A stretch of 64,000 nt of DNA from Azorinus chamasolen (GCA_963576725.1 OY755241.1:33110853-33174852), one strand, 5' to 3'. Shown: positions 1-11,870, counted from the stretch's first letter. The notes: generated by a model from the sequence alone, not told the origin. Numbers and translations are program-made.

Positions 1-250
1 GAACTTGTACTCCTGTGATTTTGGTTTTTACTTCATCACATCAATATTGAATTATCTCCCCTTACATTTAGTTACAGTTTAGACCCTGAGATAGATATAA
101 TAATAATAATAATAATATCTCAGTTGATGGGTAGTACTACGGATTGAAGTTGTCCTGCATTGAGTTGATGGGTAGTGCTACAGATTGAAGTTGCCCTGCA
201 TTGACCCCATCTGTGTCAAATGAGCTAGTGGGGGTATTAATCACCTTTAG
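1..250. repeat. Intergenic: short direct repeat and AAT microsatellite
   Basis: An ATA/AAT run lies at 99-117. A 43-44 bp direct repeat (GTTGATGGGTAGT...CCTGCATTGA) occurs twice at 123-205. Nothing else recognised. Confidence 0.6.
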
Positions 251-333
251 TGATAGTTCTAGTTAATGCTCCTTTTCGGTAGATTTATTCAAAGTGGATG
301 GATCTAAAAATAGCCTATGGAGGAAAGGGTTAA
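250..333 (+). mobile_element. A element, long-arm fragment
   Basis: Begins TAGTTAATGCTCCTTTTCGG and ends GGAAAGGGTTAA; the short arm and stem are missing. Confidence 0.7.
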
Positions 334-587
334 AGTTGGTTTGTGATATATATGTATAATAACAACAAACTCCAGTACTAATTTTCATGTATTTTAATAG
401 TGAAAAATAAAACCTTAAAAACTTTAGTACCGTATGATAAAAGCAAAATATACAGATAATGTAGAAAAGAGACAATGTGCAGTGAATTTATTTCTTCATA
501 ATTATATACCCTTAACCCGAGTTGTACCCTTTTGCAAACTTCGAGATTAGACAGTGAGCTTTCCGATAAGGGTCTACTTTGTTTGCT

Positions 588-796
588 TTAACCCTTTACT
601 CCATTAATATGAGTTTACAAACAGAGTAGACCCAGATCAGACGGCTCCTCTAGGAGCCGTCTGATCAGGGTCTGCTCTGTTTGCTTATGAAATAATGTAG
701 ATATAATTCTATATTGTCTGTCATGGCCAACAATTACTGTGTCTATGCGCTATTATAACAAGTAATCTTATATATACTCGTGGAATAAACGGTTAA
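588..796 (+). mobile_element. B element
   Basis: TTAACCC start, near-perfect stem GCAAACAGAGTAGACC... around GCTCCTCTAGGAGC, long arm to GGTTAA. Confidence 0.8.
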
Positions 797-856
797 TGTT
801 ACAGAGCTCACCTGCTATTACATTTTATTTCCTTTTCTATATTCAAATTCAAGAAA

Positions 857-1088
857 TTAACCCTTCTCCCTCATATAAAAGTCATTTCACACATTTGCCA
901 ACAGAGAAGACCCAGATCAGATGGCTCCTATAGGAGCAATCTGATCAGGGTCTTCTCTGCTTGCTTGTGAAATTTTAAAGATCTGTTTTCTAAAATGGAT
1001 ACTATGTTTCACCTTCCATATTTCATTATAATTATCTTGAATATGAACATTCAGTATGTATTTAAATTTGGAAAAGAGAAACGATTAA
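857..1088 (+). mobile_element. B2 element
   Basis: TTAACCC start, core GGCTCCTATAGGAGC, long arm of the B2 type (CATTTCATTATAAT) ending GATTAA. Confidence 0.7.
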
Positions 1089-1568
1089 ACTGACCCGATT
1101 CACATTTGCAAAAAGCATGGATCCAGATGAGACTCTGAGAGACCTGGCAAGTGTTTCTCCAAAAGTTTAGTGAATAGGAAGTACAAACTTGCAGCAGATC
1201 CATGAATATTTATGTAAGAATTAATGACATCCTGAATATTAATTAGATCTACTTTTATAATGGCACATGAATACATGACATTTTGACTCAGTCAGAAACT
1301 GTAGAGTCATATCTATATTATATAATAAGCAAACAGAGCAGACCCTGTTCAGATGGCTTCTATAGACTCAAATGAGATTCAAAACTAATTTTAACGTACA
1401 AAGTACACATAATGTTGAAACTAAAAAAACTAAATGTTTGGAAACATGCTTGTATGAGAAATTTGAAGTGTGAGAGTTGTATCAACCAGGAAAAATGATA
1501 AAATATCAAATTTAGGATTAGCTATGATGTCAAATGTTTTGTAAAAAGAATTTCATTTGCTTGTACTG
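1089..1568. mobile_element. Decayed D- and B-type fragments, rest unassigned
   Basis: A D-like remnant lies near 1105-1150. A reversed B long arm with half a core lies at 1200-1375. 1376-1568 shows no recognisable feature. Confidence 0.45.
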
Positions 1569-1785
1569 TTAACCTTTCACTTGATGAATAATAATGTAAG
1601 AAATAATAACACAATGACATTTTTACCATTGTGGAAACTGTAGAATCATATCTATATACAACACATGTAATTTAGTAAGCAAAAGGAGCAGACTCTGATC
1701 AGACGGCTCCTATAGAAGCTGTCTGATCTGGGTCTACTCTGTTTGCAAATGCGTGAAAATGCGTTAATATAAAGGAAAGGGTTAA
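1569..1785 (-). mobile_element. B element
   Basis: Long arm left, core GGCTCCTATAGAAGC, short arm ending AAAGGGTTAA. Confidence 0.75.
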
Positions 1786-2192
1786 ACTAATTTGCTGAGC
1801 TAATTTAGTACGTTAACTCTCAATACAATATGTTTTCACCATTTCTAATACATGTCGATAGTGTTAACGTTTCAACCAGTTTGGATCCTCATGATTTGCT
1901 GTGTTACTTGACCTCTCATCTGGATCCAAACTGTTTGCAACTGACATAACTGAATGCCCTGTAACATGGTGAAGTTTATCACATCTATATTAATGGCACA
2001 TGACGTTAAATCAACAGTTAACAAAAACAATAAAGAAAAACAAGTTGATCCCATATAGTCCAAATTGGATGAGCTTACAACCTGAAACACAACCACTGAT
2101 AAACAGTGAGTGAAAGAATTTCATTCAATAGCATAGCCACATGCCAGTTTATATGGTGCCACGGCTGCAAATACTTACTGGATCCAATATCA
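1786..2192. other. Unassigned sequence with one imperfect hairpin
   Basis: Arms CAGTTTGGATCC and GGATCCAAACTG at 1879-1933, resembling a decayed D-type stem. No gene seen. Confidence 0.4.
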
Positions 2193-2394
2193 TTAACCCA
2201 TTCCCTCATATTGACGCCTCTGCAAAAGTCCCCTGTTGAAACCACTGTGATATATAGGAGCAAATGCTCTATTTATCACAATGGTTTCAAACTACAAAAT
2301 TCTAAAATTTTCCCTTTCTCTAGTTAATGCTCCTTTTCGGAAGATCCATTCAAAGAGGTTGGATCTATAAATAGCCTATGAGGTAATGGGTTAA
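2193..2394 (+). mobile_element. A element
   Basis: TTAACCCATTCCCTCATATT to AATGGGTTAA; the stem is partly deleted on the left. Confidence 0.8.
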
Positions 2395-2635
2395 GAGGAC
2401 AAGGCCTAAAACTATTGGTAGTTCATTTGTGGGGCTAAATGTTCACATTTGCACACAGTTTGGGTCTAGATCAGATACTTGTTAACAAAGCAATTGACTT
2501 TTTTAATGTCATACAGAAGGGAGGTAACTGCGGCTTGCTCATTTGACCTGAAGAAACACGTAACCCGTTACCTCATAGATACATCTTTTAGCACCTTTGC
2601 AAAAAGCGTAGACCTAGATCATATGTTCAAAAGTA

Positions 2636-2848
2636 TTAACCCTTTCCTCCATAAATATGCCTCTATAATAGTCACTTTTTGAAACCATTGTGACAGAGCA
2701 TTTGCTCCTACAGGAGCAAATGCTCTATTATCACAATGGTTTCGAACTACAAATTCTATTTTTTCCCTTTTCTCTAGTTCATGCTCCTTTTCGGTAGATT
2801 TATTCAAAGTGGTTGGATCTAAAAATAGCCTATGAGGAAATTGGTTAA
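2636..2848 (+). mobile_element. A element
   Basis: TTAACCC start, stem GAGCATTTGCTCC-TACA-GGAGC, long arm to GGTTAA. Confidence 0.8.
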
Positions 2849-3094
2849 GGATGATATGGCAGAACACTGAGTGCATGGGCTGAATAATAGAAGACTGGTT
2901 AGAAAAGCTTCAATCTATGAAATGACGGGACTGGAATAAAATGGAAAAATCTTCACAGAACTAGAGAATATTCAAGAGACCTGATGCCTGGTTTCAGGCC
3001 AAGCTTATTCTAGCAGAGACTGGGAGCCAAATGTTTCATATGACTAGGTATACTGCTGATGAGGTTCTACAAGTTTACAGCTACCGAATGTGTT
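2849..3094. other. Unassigned sequence
   Basis: AT-rich; no gene or repeat family recognised. Confidence 0.3.
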
Positions 3095-3330
3095 TTAACC
3101 CTTTACTCACTCCGTGAGTATCCATGCAAGACATTATAAATATTAATTAGCTGAATTTTTATAATGGCACTACGAGCAAGGGAATTTTATATCATGACAG
3201 AAACTGTAGAATCAAATCTATGTCATTCCGTAAGCAGACAGAGCAGACCCTGATCAGGCTGATCTGGGTCTACTGTTTGCAAAGACTTAAAAAGATGTAT
3301 TTATCATTTTTATATGAAGTGAAGGGTTAA
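3095..3330 (-). mobile_element. B element, shortened core
   Basis: TTAACCCTTTACTC to GAAGGGTTAA; the stem centre is deleted. Confidence 0.75.
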
Positions 3331-3448
3331 ACATTTTTTTCATATACCTAGAATTTCAAGAATATTCAGAGTAAAATGGAAGCGTTGATTTCATTGATGA
3401 ATATGCATGAAAACTGTATTATTCTACTTTTATGCACTGATTACAGAG

Positions 3449-3643
3449 TACAGTAAAACCCCTCTAAACTGGACATTCAATTTAGTATAGATATGGGTCT
3501 TGGAGACAGGTGGCAGCTTAATGCAGGATGAAAATCATGCTAGAAGCTTTCTGCATGAATTTCATCCCGCATTAAGCAGTCACCTGCTGAAAAGTATCTA
3601 AATTCTTCTCTACTAGAACTCCAGTTTATAGGGTTTTAATGTA
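3449..3643. mobile_element. C3 element (pogo-like MITE)
   Basis: TACAGTAAAACCCCTCTAAA at left, stem of TTTCATCCTGCATTAAGC type. The right terminal repeat is degraded (GGGTTTTAATGTA). Confidence 0.7.
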
Positions 3644-3702
3644 CAAATAAAAAATTCAAACTGAACTAATCTAAATCTATGTTTATATAGTTGACTCTCT
3701 TC

Positions 3703-4160
3703 AACCCTTTCCCTCATGAATATTTATGTAAGAAATAAGGACTATGAATATTAATTAGCTGAATTATTTAAACGGCAATATGAATCAGAGAATTTTCTAC
3801 CATGGCAGAAACTGCACAATCAGGTCTATATACAGTAAAATCTCAATTATTGGAATTTTCTGTATGGAAGAATTTAGACCCTTTTAGGCAGGTGGCTGCT
3901 TAATGCATGGTGAAAGTCATGCAGAAAGCTCCTAGAGGAGCTTTCTGCATGACTTTCATCATGCATTAAGCTACCACCTGTCTTAAAGATTGCTAATAAT
4001 ACATATTTTAGTGTTCGAATAATCAAGATTTTACTGTAATTTTATATTTTTGGGCAAACACAGCAGAACCTGATTAGACAGCTCCTACAAAAGATATTTG
4101 ATCCGAGTCTACTTTGTTTGCAAAGGTATTAAAAGGTGTCTCCACTAGGTCAAGGGATAA
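3703..4160 (-). mobile_element. B element interrupted by a C element
   Basis: B sequence before 3831 resumes after 4038 with the decayed core and short arm. Confidence 0.65.
3831..4038. mobile_element. C element inside B, TA target
   Basis: TACAGTAAAATCTCAATTAT to GATTTTACTGTA. Long perfect stem centred on GCTCCTAGAGGAGC. Confidence 0.85.
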
Positions 4161-4184
4161 AGAAGCCACTGTGTATACACCTAT

Positions 4185-4350
4185 TACTGTATTATCTAAG
4201 CAGGTAGTTGCTTAATGCAGAACAAAAGTAATGCAGAAAGCTCTAACACTAATTTCAGCATTACTTTTGTCCTGCATAAAGCTACTACCTGTCATAAGAC
4301 ACACAACTAGACTCTTTTTGAATGGTAGCTTTCAAGAGATTTTACTGTAA
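4185..4350. mobile_element. C element, decayed
   Basis: AGCAGGTAGTTGCTTAATGC and its inverted partner, ending TTTTACTGTAA. The left end is lost. Confidence 0.6.
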
Positions 4351-4351
4351 T

Positions 4352-4575
4352 TTAACCTTTTACTCAATAAATAATAATTATTAAATATGCCTTTCTATGC
4401 CTTTGCAAACAGAGTTGTAGCCATCCGATCAGGGTCTGCTCTGTTTGCTTGTGATATAATATAGATATGATTCTACATGGCCATGAATTCCATGTGTTCT
4501 GGTACAATCATAATGATTAATCTAATTAATAGTCATGATCTCATTATTTCTTACATGAATATTCATGGAGGGAAC
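4352..4575 (+). mobile_element. B element
   Basis: TTAACCTTTTACTC, reduced core, full long arm with ATGAATATTCATGGAG. Confidence 0.7.
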
Positions 4576-4689
4576 ACCATTATCAGTAAGAACATTATAA
4601 CACAGTGACTATCTAGTGAACACTAGCGGTGCATTATGTACAATAATACAAACTTAACAGTAGCACCATAGTAACATGTCAAGGTACTT

Positions 4690-4908
4690 TTACTCATAAT
4701 TCAACTATTGTACATCTTTGAAAACCCAGATAAGACAGCTTTTGTAGGAACTGTCTGATCTGGATCTACACTGCTTATGGAATATATTGACCTGATCCTA
4801 CAATTTCTGCCATGTTCAAACATTTCCATGTCCATGTCAATATAAAAAATTCAACTAGTCAGTATTCACATAGCATTATTCTTACATGAATATTCATGAA
4901 GTAAAGAT
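4690..4908 (+). mobile_element. B element
   Basis: Degraded left arm, core AGCTTTTGTAGGAACT, long arm ending at the TTAA shared with the next element. Confidence 0.65.
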
Positions 4909-5137
4909 TTAACCCTTTCCTCCATCAATACGCCTTTCTACACCTCTGTAAAAGACACTTTGTGAAACCATTGTATTAAATACAGCATTTGCTCCTATAG
5001 GAGCAAATGCTGTATTTATCACAATGGTTTCAAACTACAAAATTCTAAAAGTTTCCTTTCCTCTAGTAAATGCTCCTTTTCAGTAGATTTATTCAAATTA
5101 ATAGGATCTAAAAATAGCTTATGAGGGAATGGGTTAA
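4909..5137 (+). mobile_element. A element
   Basis: TTAACCCTTTCCTCC to AATGGGTTAA, stem ACAGCATTTGCTCC-TATA-GGAGC. Confidence 0.85.
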
Positions 5138-5780
5138 AAGAATAGTGAAGGTGTAATGATAGTTGTATGGCGACTCTAAAACTACCCAACAGGGGAGGTC
5201 CAACTGTTAACATACAACCTTATTTCAGTAAAACAAGACAACTGTGAGGAAAAATTCAAGACAAACCAAACTTATCACAATCAAAGCTGAAACAATTGGA
5301 GTGTAAAATTAAAATTAGAACACAACAAATGTTTTCATGATGATTCATATTGCTATCATAAGTGTGAAATTATTAAACATACAAATGATCTCAACCTGAG
5401 TGTTTCTCAAAGGCTGACAGACGGGAAAAAGAATAATTACAATCTTCAGTTATTATCTAACATAGCAGGTCTCAGATTTTACCTCCCTTGACAGGAGTCA
5501 CAAATGACAAAATAATCCCTTCATTTGATATACTCCGTTTATATCCTCATATCTGTGTGAGATTATTGAAGAGTCACTCTATTAAAAGTTATTGTCCAGA
5601 ACCTAAACGTTTGATGCTCCTATCCCACCCCTGTCCTGGCACACCAAACATACCTATAAAAATGTTTACATACATGTACATTTATAACATGCATATATTA
5701 AAACAAGCACTGCTTTTCAAAATAAAAAATGACTCTGCAAAATGCATACACTACTAAACCAATGTCAGATTCTCACTATA
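5138..5780. other. Unassigned sequence
   Basis: No supported gene or repeat; the open frame at 5488-5757 has no recognisable protein. Confidence 0.3.
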
Positions 5781-6250
5781 TACAGTAAAACCCCTCTAAA
5801 CCGGATACTTTCAAGCAGGTAGCTGCTTAATGCCACATGTCTCCAAGAACGATATGTATACACTGAACCCTCGTTACAACGGAGATGTTTGTTTCCAGAT
5901 ATTTTGCTGGTATAACTAGGTTGCTGCTATAACAAGTTTAAATCTGAAAGAAACCAAATGGCCAGCTTTAAACTGGTACCAACAGGTGAATACTTAATGC
6001 AGAACACAAGAATTGCAAATAGCTCCCTTGGGAAGCTTTTTGCACTTCGCACTTCTTGTGTTCTGCATTAAGCGATCGTCTGTCTTAATAGCATTACAAT
6101 GATTTATTTAGTGGCTGTTTCAAAGACTTTACAGTAATTTTGTTTCAAGACATACTGCTGGTATAACGAGGGTGCCATTGTAACAAATGCCAGTATAACT
6201 AAGGTTCACTGTACTAAATTTAACGTCCAGTTCAAAGGGGTTATAATGTA
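5781..6250. mobile_element. C3 element carrying a nested pogo-like element
   Basis: Outer ends TACAGTAAAACCCCTCTAAA (5781) and GGGGTTATAATGTA (6250). Sequence either side of the insertion rejoins as C3 body. Confidence 0.75.
5861..6211. mobile_element. Pogo-like element, TA target, inside C3
   Basis: Ends CACTGAACCCTCGTTACAAC and ACTAAGGTTCACTG flanked by TA. Internally holds a decayed C-type stem (CTTAATGCAGAACACAAGAA) ending near 6137. Confidence 0.75.
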
Positions 6251-6324
6251 TATCGCTGTTCCTCTTTAAAGTGTCCACTTACTCGTTATATGTAGAGGTG
6301 TGTGTATTCAAAAGGAGTCTACTA

Positions 6325-6575
6325 AACCCTTTCCCTGAAAACAGACCACTGTTGGCCATTTTACAAACAGAGTAGATCCTGATCAGACACCTCCTATTGG
6401 AGCTGTCTGATCAGGGTCTCCTCTATTTGCTTATGGAATAATATACATGTAAATCTGAGTCTGAAGTTTCTGTCACAGCCAAAAATGTCCTTGTTAATGT
6501 GTAATTATAAAAATTCACTCCATGAATATTCATGCAGTAATAAAGTTTTGAATTCATATTCATGGGGGAAAGGGT
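6325..6575 (+). mobile_element. B element
   Basis: CCCTTTCCCTG start, core CTCCTATTGGAGC, long arm to AAAGGGTTA. Confidence 0.7.
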
Positions 6576-6910
6576 TACTGCAGAGTATATTAAGTAATGC
6601 ACAAAGCTCCTTTGAGAGCTTCCTGCAGTGCTTTCTTTCTGCATTAACCCTTTACTCTATGAATATTCATGGTACATATGACGACGTAATGAATATTAAT
6701 TACATTAATTGCTGAAATAGCACATGCACAGAGAAATGTTTCGCTATGGCAGAAACTGTAGAATCATATCTATACTACATCATAAGCAAACAGAGCAGTC
6801 CCTCATCAGACGGCTCCCATAGGAGCCGTCTTATCTGGGTCTACTCTGTTTGCAATGGCATAGAAAGGCATATTTATGGAGTAAAGGGTTAAGCTAAAAT
6901 GTCACCGGCA
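6576..6910. mobile_element. C remnant interrupted by B at TTAA
   Basis: C stem pieces (CTTTCTTTCTGCA before, GCTAAAATGTCACC after) rejoin as ...GCATTAAGCT... if the B copy with one TTAA is removed. Confidence 0.65.
6644..6892 (-). mobile_element. B element inside C, TTAA duplicated
   Basis: TTAACCCTTTACTC to GTAAAGGGTTAA with a clean core GGCTCCCATAGGAGCC. Confidence 0.85.
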
Positions 6911-7225
6911 ATTAGACGTCTTTAGAGTGGTCACTTTAGAGACATTTTTATGCTCAAAAAAATATGGCCCATGATTAATCAATGGCAAGTCATATAAAAA
7001 TAATTGGAAAAATTGTAAAAAAATATTGTATAACAAGTCAACAATATAATAAATGTCTATGGAAGACAAAATATCAAGGAAAGTTAACAATTAACAGAAA
7101 AAAGCACTTTTTATCTACAAGTTACATAACGTTCACAAAAATATTTGAATAATAAAACTCTTGAAAGTCTTGTACTTATTATTCTGTTCAAATTGCATCA
7201 TTAGCATCTGAGACAAATTAACCAT
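6911..7225. other. Unassigned sequence
   Basis: AT-rich, no gene or family recognised. Confidence 0.3.
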
Positions 7226-7423
7226 TTAACCCTCCTTGAATGAATCTACCCAAAAGGAGCATTTACTAGAGAAAAGTCAAATTTTAGAATTCTGTAGATT
7301 GAAACCATTGTGATAAATAGAGCATTTAATCCTATAGGAGCAAATGCTCTATTTATCACAATGGTTTCAAGAAGTGGTTATTACAGAGGTGTAGAAAGGC
7401 ATATTTATGGAGGAAAGGGTTAA
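7226..7423 (-). mobile_element. A element
   Basis: Long arm left (CTACCCAAAAGGAGCATTTA), stem with TATA centre, GGAAAGGGTTAA. Confidence 0.8.
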
Positions 7424-7571
7424 ATGCAGCACACGCATGCACTGGTATTTGCAAACAGTGTAGATCCAGATCAGAGGACTCCTAGAGGAGCCTTCCGATC
7501 AGGGTCTGCAGTGTTTGTCACTCTAAGTTATTAGCAAGTTTAAGCCTGTCATACTGCATGAACTCTTATAT
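7424..7571. mobile_element. D-like element, first copy of a local duplication
   Basis: Stem AAACAGTGTAGATCCAGATC around GACTCCTAGAGGAGCC; ends CATGAACTCTTATA. Confidence 0.65.
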
Positions 7572-7800
7572 TTAACCCATTCCCTCATATTGACGACTTT
7601 TGACGACTCTGTAAAAGTCACTTTGTGAAACCGTTGTAATAAATAGAGCATTTGCTCCTATAGGAGCAAATGTTCTATATACCACAATGGTTTCAAACTA
7701 CAAAATTCTAAAATTTTCCTTTTCTCTAGTTAATGCTTCTTTGCGGTAGATTTATTCAAAGAGATCGTATCTAAAAATAGCCTATGAGGTAATGGGTTAT
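7572..7800 (+). mobile_element. A element between the two D-like copies
   Basis: TTAACCCATTCCC to AATGGGTTAT, stem with TATA centre. Confidence 0.8.
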
Positions 7801-8004
7801 ATGCAAGACACACATACACTGGCATTTGCAAATAGTGTAGATCCAGATCAGAGGACTCCTAGAGGAGCCTTCCTATCAGGGTCTGCAGTGTTTGTCATTC
7901 ATTATGTAGCAAGTTTAAGCATGTCATACCGCATGAACTCTTATATTTAAACACTGATGGTCTATTCCACTCTGAAAATAAAATTCAGTCTTGAAAGGGT
8001 TAAT
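7801..8004. mobile_element. D-like element, second copy
   Basis: Repeats 7424-7571 with few changes, then runs on to TTGAAAGGGTTAA. Confidence 0.65.
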
Positions 8005-8159
8005 TTGAAATCAAGAATTATTAAAAATAAATTTTATACCAATGTAACTTTATATTACAAGACAAGCAACTGACATGTACATGTATTTACAGAAATTCTT
8101 ACATCAAAATCACTTGAGCCCTAAGACTAAAATTACTATTTTGTCTTTGGAACAGACTT

Positions 8160-8392
8160 TTAACTCTTTACTTTACAAACAATCATGAAAGAAGTGAACT
8201 TTTCATAATGATCAAAAGAACACAACAGTTTTTGCCATGTCTGACAGTGTAGAATCAGAATTATCAAATCAATTAAGCAAACGGGACAGAGCCTAATCAG
8301 ACAACTGCTGCACAAGCTATCTGATCTGGATCTACAGTTTTCAAGTAAAAATTTTAAAGGTAATTTTTCAGCTAAATACCTTGCATGGTTAA
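8160..8392 (-). mobile_element. B element, diverged
   Basis: TAACTCTTTACTTTAC, then AAGCAAACGGGACAGAGCC, and a short arm to GGTTAA. Confidence 0.55.
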
Positions 8393-8453
8393 GACTCTTT
8401 TGTGCACTTTATATAAATTTCAGAATCACACTTCACTGAACAATTAACCCTTT

Positions 8454-8937
8454 CCTTCATATAAAAGCATTTTCATGTATTTGCAAACCCTTAATCTTAA
8501 CCCATTCCCTCATATCTCTGTAAAAGTCACTTTATGAAACCATTGTGATAAATAGAGCATTTGCTCCTATAGGAGCAACTGCTCTATTTATCACAATGGT
8601 TTCAAACTACAAAATTCTAAAAAAAATCCTTTTCTCTAGTTAATGCTCCTTTTCGGTAGATTTATTCAAAGTGGTTGGATCTAAAGATAGCCTATGGGGT
8701 AATGGGTTAAACATATGCTTTTTTATGCCTTTACAAACAGAGTAGACGCAGATCAGACAGCCAATATAGAAACTGTCTGATCAGGGTCTGCATTGTTTGT
8801 TTATGCAATAATATTGATCGGACTCTAGTTTCTGCCATAACAAACTTACATGTGTTCATGTGCCATTATAAAAATTCACATAATATTCATGATATCATTA
8901 TATTTCTTACATGAATATTCATGAAGTAAAAGGTTAA
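8454..8937 (+). mobile_element. B element with A in its left arm
   Basis: TTAACCCTTTCCTTC, interruption 8497-8710, then ACAAACAGAGTAGACGC core and long arm to GGTTAA. The left piece may be a separate fragment. Confidence 0.6.
8497..8710 (+). mobile_element. A element
   Basis: TTAACCCATTCCC to AATGGGTTAA, stem AGAGCATTTGCTCC-TATA-GGAGC. Confidence 0.85.
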
Positions 8938-9482
8938 AGAGAAACAAAATCTAATATCACAAAAGGTATATGAATTAATGTATAGTTATATGTATAAAAT
9001 ATATAACAGTTATAACAGAACCTGGAAAAAAATCTTTCTAATCTCACAATCATTACTGTATAACTGGTGAAAGAAAATCGTTGTCAAGGAGACATTCATT
9101 GTTGACCTTTGACCAGCAAAATCAATGTGCTCCAATGCACACTAATGGTAGATTCTTATTGACCCTTTACTCCACCTTCTAATGCTTTGCAAAGAGAGTA
9201 GATCCAGATCAAATGGATCCTGTCAGAAGAACAAATTTTCAGAATTATAGCAGACAAACATTTCGCCTGCAAAGAGTTGAAATCCAGATCTAAAGTATTG
9301 TTCACTGCCTTCCTAGAAGTAATTCAAAACATATTAACCCTTTCAACACTATGAACCAACTAATGAGGATCGTTACAAACAATCTGTATCCTGATTAGAC
9401 AAGCACCTTGATGCTGAATAACCCTTTCTTTAATGATCATCTAAATTGGCCACTTCAAGAATAATTGAATATTAATTAATTT
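8938..9482. other. Mostly unassigned; B fragment at 9160-9225
   Basis: GACCCTTTACTCC then GCAAAGAGAGTAGATCC. The rest shows no feature. Confidence 0.35.
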
Positions 9483-9732
9483 TTAATCCTTTCCCTGTTC
9501 TATAGTTAGGCCAATTTTCAGTACCTACTGAATATTCATTAACAAAATAGTTATAAAGAATTCTTGAAGGTGGAACATTGTAGACATATTAGAATGTAAA
9601 GAAACAAATCTATCAAATTCTAATAGCAAACAGAGTAGACCCTGATCAGACGGCTCCTCTAGGAGCCGTCTGATCTGGGTCTACTCTGTTTGCAAATGCG
9701 TGAAAACACGTTTATATGAGGAAAAGGGTTAA
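9483..9732 (-). mobile_element. B2 element
   Basis: Long arm TTAATCCTTTCCCTGTTC, perfect core around GGCTCCTCTAGGAGCC, short arm to AAAAGGGTTAA. Confidence 0.85.
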
Positions 9733-9814
9733 TTAAAGTGACAGTCCCTACTTAAAACATGTTTTAAAAATGCCTAAAAATGACATAAATCATTTGTTTA
9801 TATGTTTACATTAA

Positions 9815-9976
9815 GTATTTGTGCTAAAGGCAGGTGGCTGCTTAAATCAAGGTGAAAGTAAAACAGAACCTATAGGAGCGTTCTGTTTTACTTTCACCTT
9901 GCTTTAAGCAGCCACCTGCCCTAAATACCAACTAATCAACACAATTTAGTGGCCGTTATAGAGAGGTTTTACTGTA
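9815..9976. mobile_element. C2 element, left end missing
   Basis: AAGGCAGGTGGCTGCTTAAA stem with AAACAGAAC loop, ending GAGAGGTTTTACTGTA. Confidence 0.75.
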
Positions 9977-10029
9977 TATCGCAAGAAATTCAATAGAATA
10001 AATGCTGAAGATATTTAATCGGGTTGTGT

Positions 10030-10150
10030 TACTGTTCGACACAGGCTGATTATATTCTGCTGCACAACAAAAAATTATGTATTGAAGAAAACACTTAATT
10101 TTGTATCACAGGGCCATCTTTTTTTATACAACTTCAAGCTGAAAATCTTC
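10030..10150. repeat. Dispersed repeat, second copy near 29460
   Basis: Shares ATTTTGTATC(A/G)CAGGG and a preceding ACAACAAAAA block with 29460-29580. Confidence 0.4.
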
Positions 10151-10199
10151 ATGAGAATGACTGAACATAACAAATACCATGTTTTATGATGTTGTAATA

Positions 10200-10730
10200 T
10201 TGAAAATATGCATTTATTGCAGGGACTACCACTTCAAGTTTTATAATGTAATATTTTCAAGGAACTTTTTGCTTTGACATAAGCTGTAGGATCAGATCTA
10301 TATAATTCCATTACCTAGCAGAGCAGACCCTGTTGTAGGATCATATCTATATAATTCCATTACCTAACAGAGCAGACCCTGTTGTAGGATCCGATCTATA
10401 TAATTCCATTACCTAACAGAGCAGACCCTGTTGTAGGGATCAGATCTATATAATTCCATTACCTAACAGAGCAGACCCTGTTGTGGGATCAGATCTATAT
10501 AATTCCATTACCTAACAGAGCAGACCCTGTTGTAGGATCAGAGCTATATAATTCCATTACCGAACAGAGCAGACCCTGTTGTAGGATCAGATCTATATAC
10601 ATGTAATTCCATTACCTATCAGAGCAGATCCTGCTCAGAGGGCTGCTTCAGGAGTATTCTGATCTGGGTCTACTCAGTTTGCTTATGGAATTTATATTAC
10701 AGAGGGAAAGGATCAATGCTGAAAGGGTTA
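10200..10730 (-). mobile_element. B element expanded by an internal tandem repeat
   Basis: Long arm, tandem array, then core AGGGCTGCTTCAGGAG and tail GAAAGGGTTA. Confidence 0.6.
10282..10635. repeat. ~49-bp tandem repeat, about 7 copies
   Basis: Unit starts GTAGGATCAGATCTATATAA and ends AGCAGACCCTGTT: exactly the arm/stem junction of a B element, amplified. Confidence 0.85.
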
Positions 10731-11024
10731 CATTAACTCACACATGTAGGCCATTATAACAGTGATACAGCTTTTCAAGCACTGACAATGTACAGCTATA
10801 CTATACAACCTATAGGACAATCACATTGCCCACATATCTACAAAAATGCACCAGTCTATAAATGCCATATTTACGAGAATATTTTTTATTTAAGTCAATT
10901 CAATGTGATTGAGCCACTCCAGGAATGACACATCACTGTATGCACACAGGCTTCTTGTTAACCCTTTACCTGACAGTGAAGACTTTTGATACCTATTTAC
11001 TGAATGGTGCATAGTGTGAAATAA

Positions 11025-11233
11025 TAACAGTAAAATCTCTCTATAATGGCCACTAAATTACATCAAGTATTTTGTGTTAAAGGCAGGTGGCTGCTTCAAA
11101 CAATGTGAAAGTAAAACAGAACGCTCCTATAGGAGCGTTCTGTTTTACTTTCGCATTGCTTTAAGCAGCCACCTACCCTAAATACCAACTAATTAACACC
11201 ATTTAGTGGCCGTTATAGAGAGGGTTTACTGTA
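11025..11233. mobile_element. C2 element
   Basis: ACAGTAAAATCTCTCTATAA to AGGGTTTACTGTA; stem around GAACGCTCCTATAGGAGCG. Confidence 0.85.
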
Positions 11234-11296
11234 ACACCCTACTAGCCCAGTCTGGACCATTTACTTGATATTCATTTTGTACATGAATATTCATTT

Positions 11297-11531
11297 TTAA
11301 CCCTTTACCTGGCAGAGATGCCCTTATACATCTTTGCAAACAGAGAGGACCCAGATCAGACAGCTCCTTTAGGAGCAGTCTGATCTGGGTTTCCTCTTTT
11401 TGCTCATGGAATTATATAGATCTGATTCTACAAGTTTCTGCAATAGCCAAACATTCTGTCTTAATTTGACATTATAAAAGTTCAGCAAAAACATATTTGT
11501 GATGTCATTAGTTCTTATATTCATCAGGTTT
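11297..11531 (+). mobile_element. B element
   Basis: TTAACCCTTTACCTGG, core CAGCTCCTTTAGGAGC, long arm. Confidence 0.75.
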
Positions 11532-11599
11532 GGAGTTCATAGGATAGACCCAGACACAATGTTAAATCAGCATTTACAGATTGTCTGAATGGACCAAAG

Positions 11600-11784
11600 G
11601 CATTCTACAGCCAAACAGAGCAGACTCTGATTAGACAACTCCTACAGGTGCCGTCTGATCTGGGTCTACTCTGTTTGCAATGCGTGAAAAGGCATTTATA
11701 TGAGGGAAAGGGTTAAGGAGCCACCTACTCTGGGTCTACTTGTTTTGCAAAGGAATAGAAAGATGTCTATCAGGTAAAAGGTTA
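11600..11784 (-). mobile_element. B2 core and short arm, plus a second short fragment
   Basis: AAACAGAGCAGACTCTGATT to GGAAAGGGTTAA (11716), then a further short-arm piece to AGGTTAA. Lies 3' of the adaptor stop codon. Confidence 0.65.
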
Positions 11785-11870
11785 AACAGCAGCTAGTCTG
11801 AGTCTATACAGTTTACAATACAAATTGACATGGAATCCTTCTCATAGAGTCGCTTAATTCCTCTACCAAG

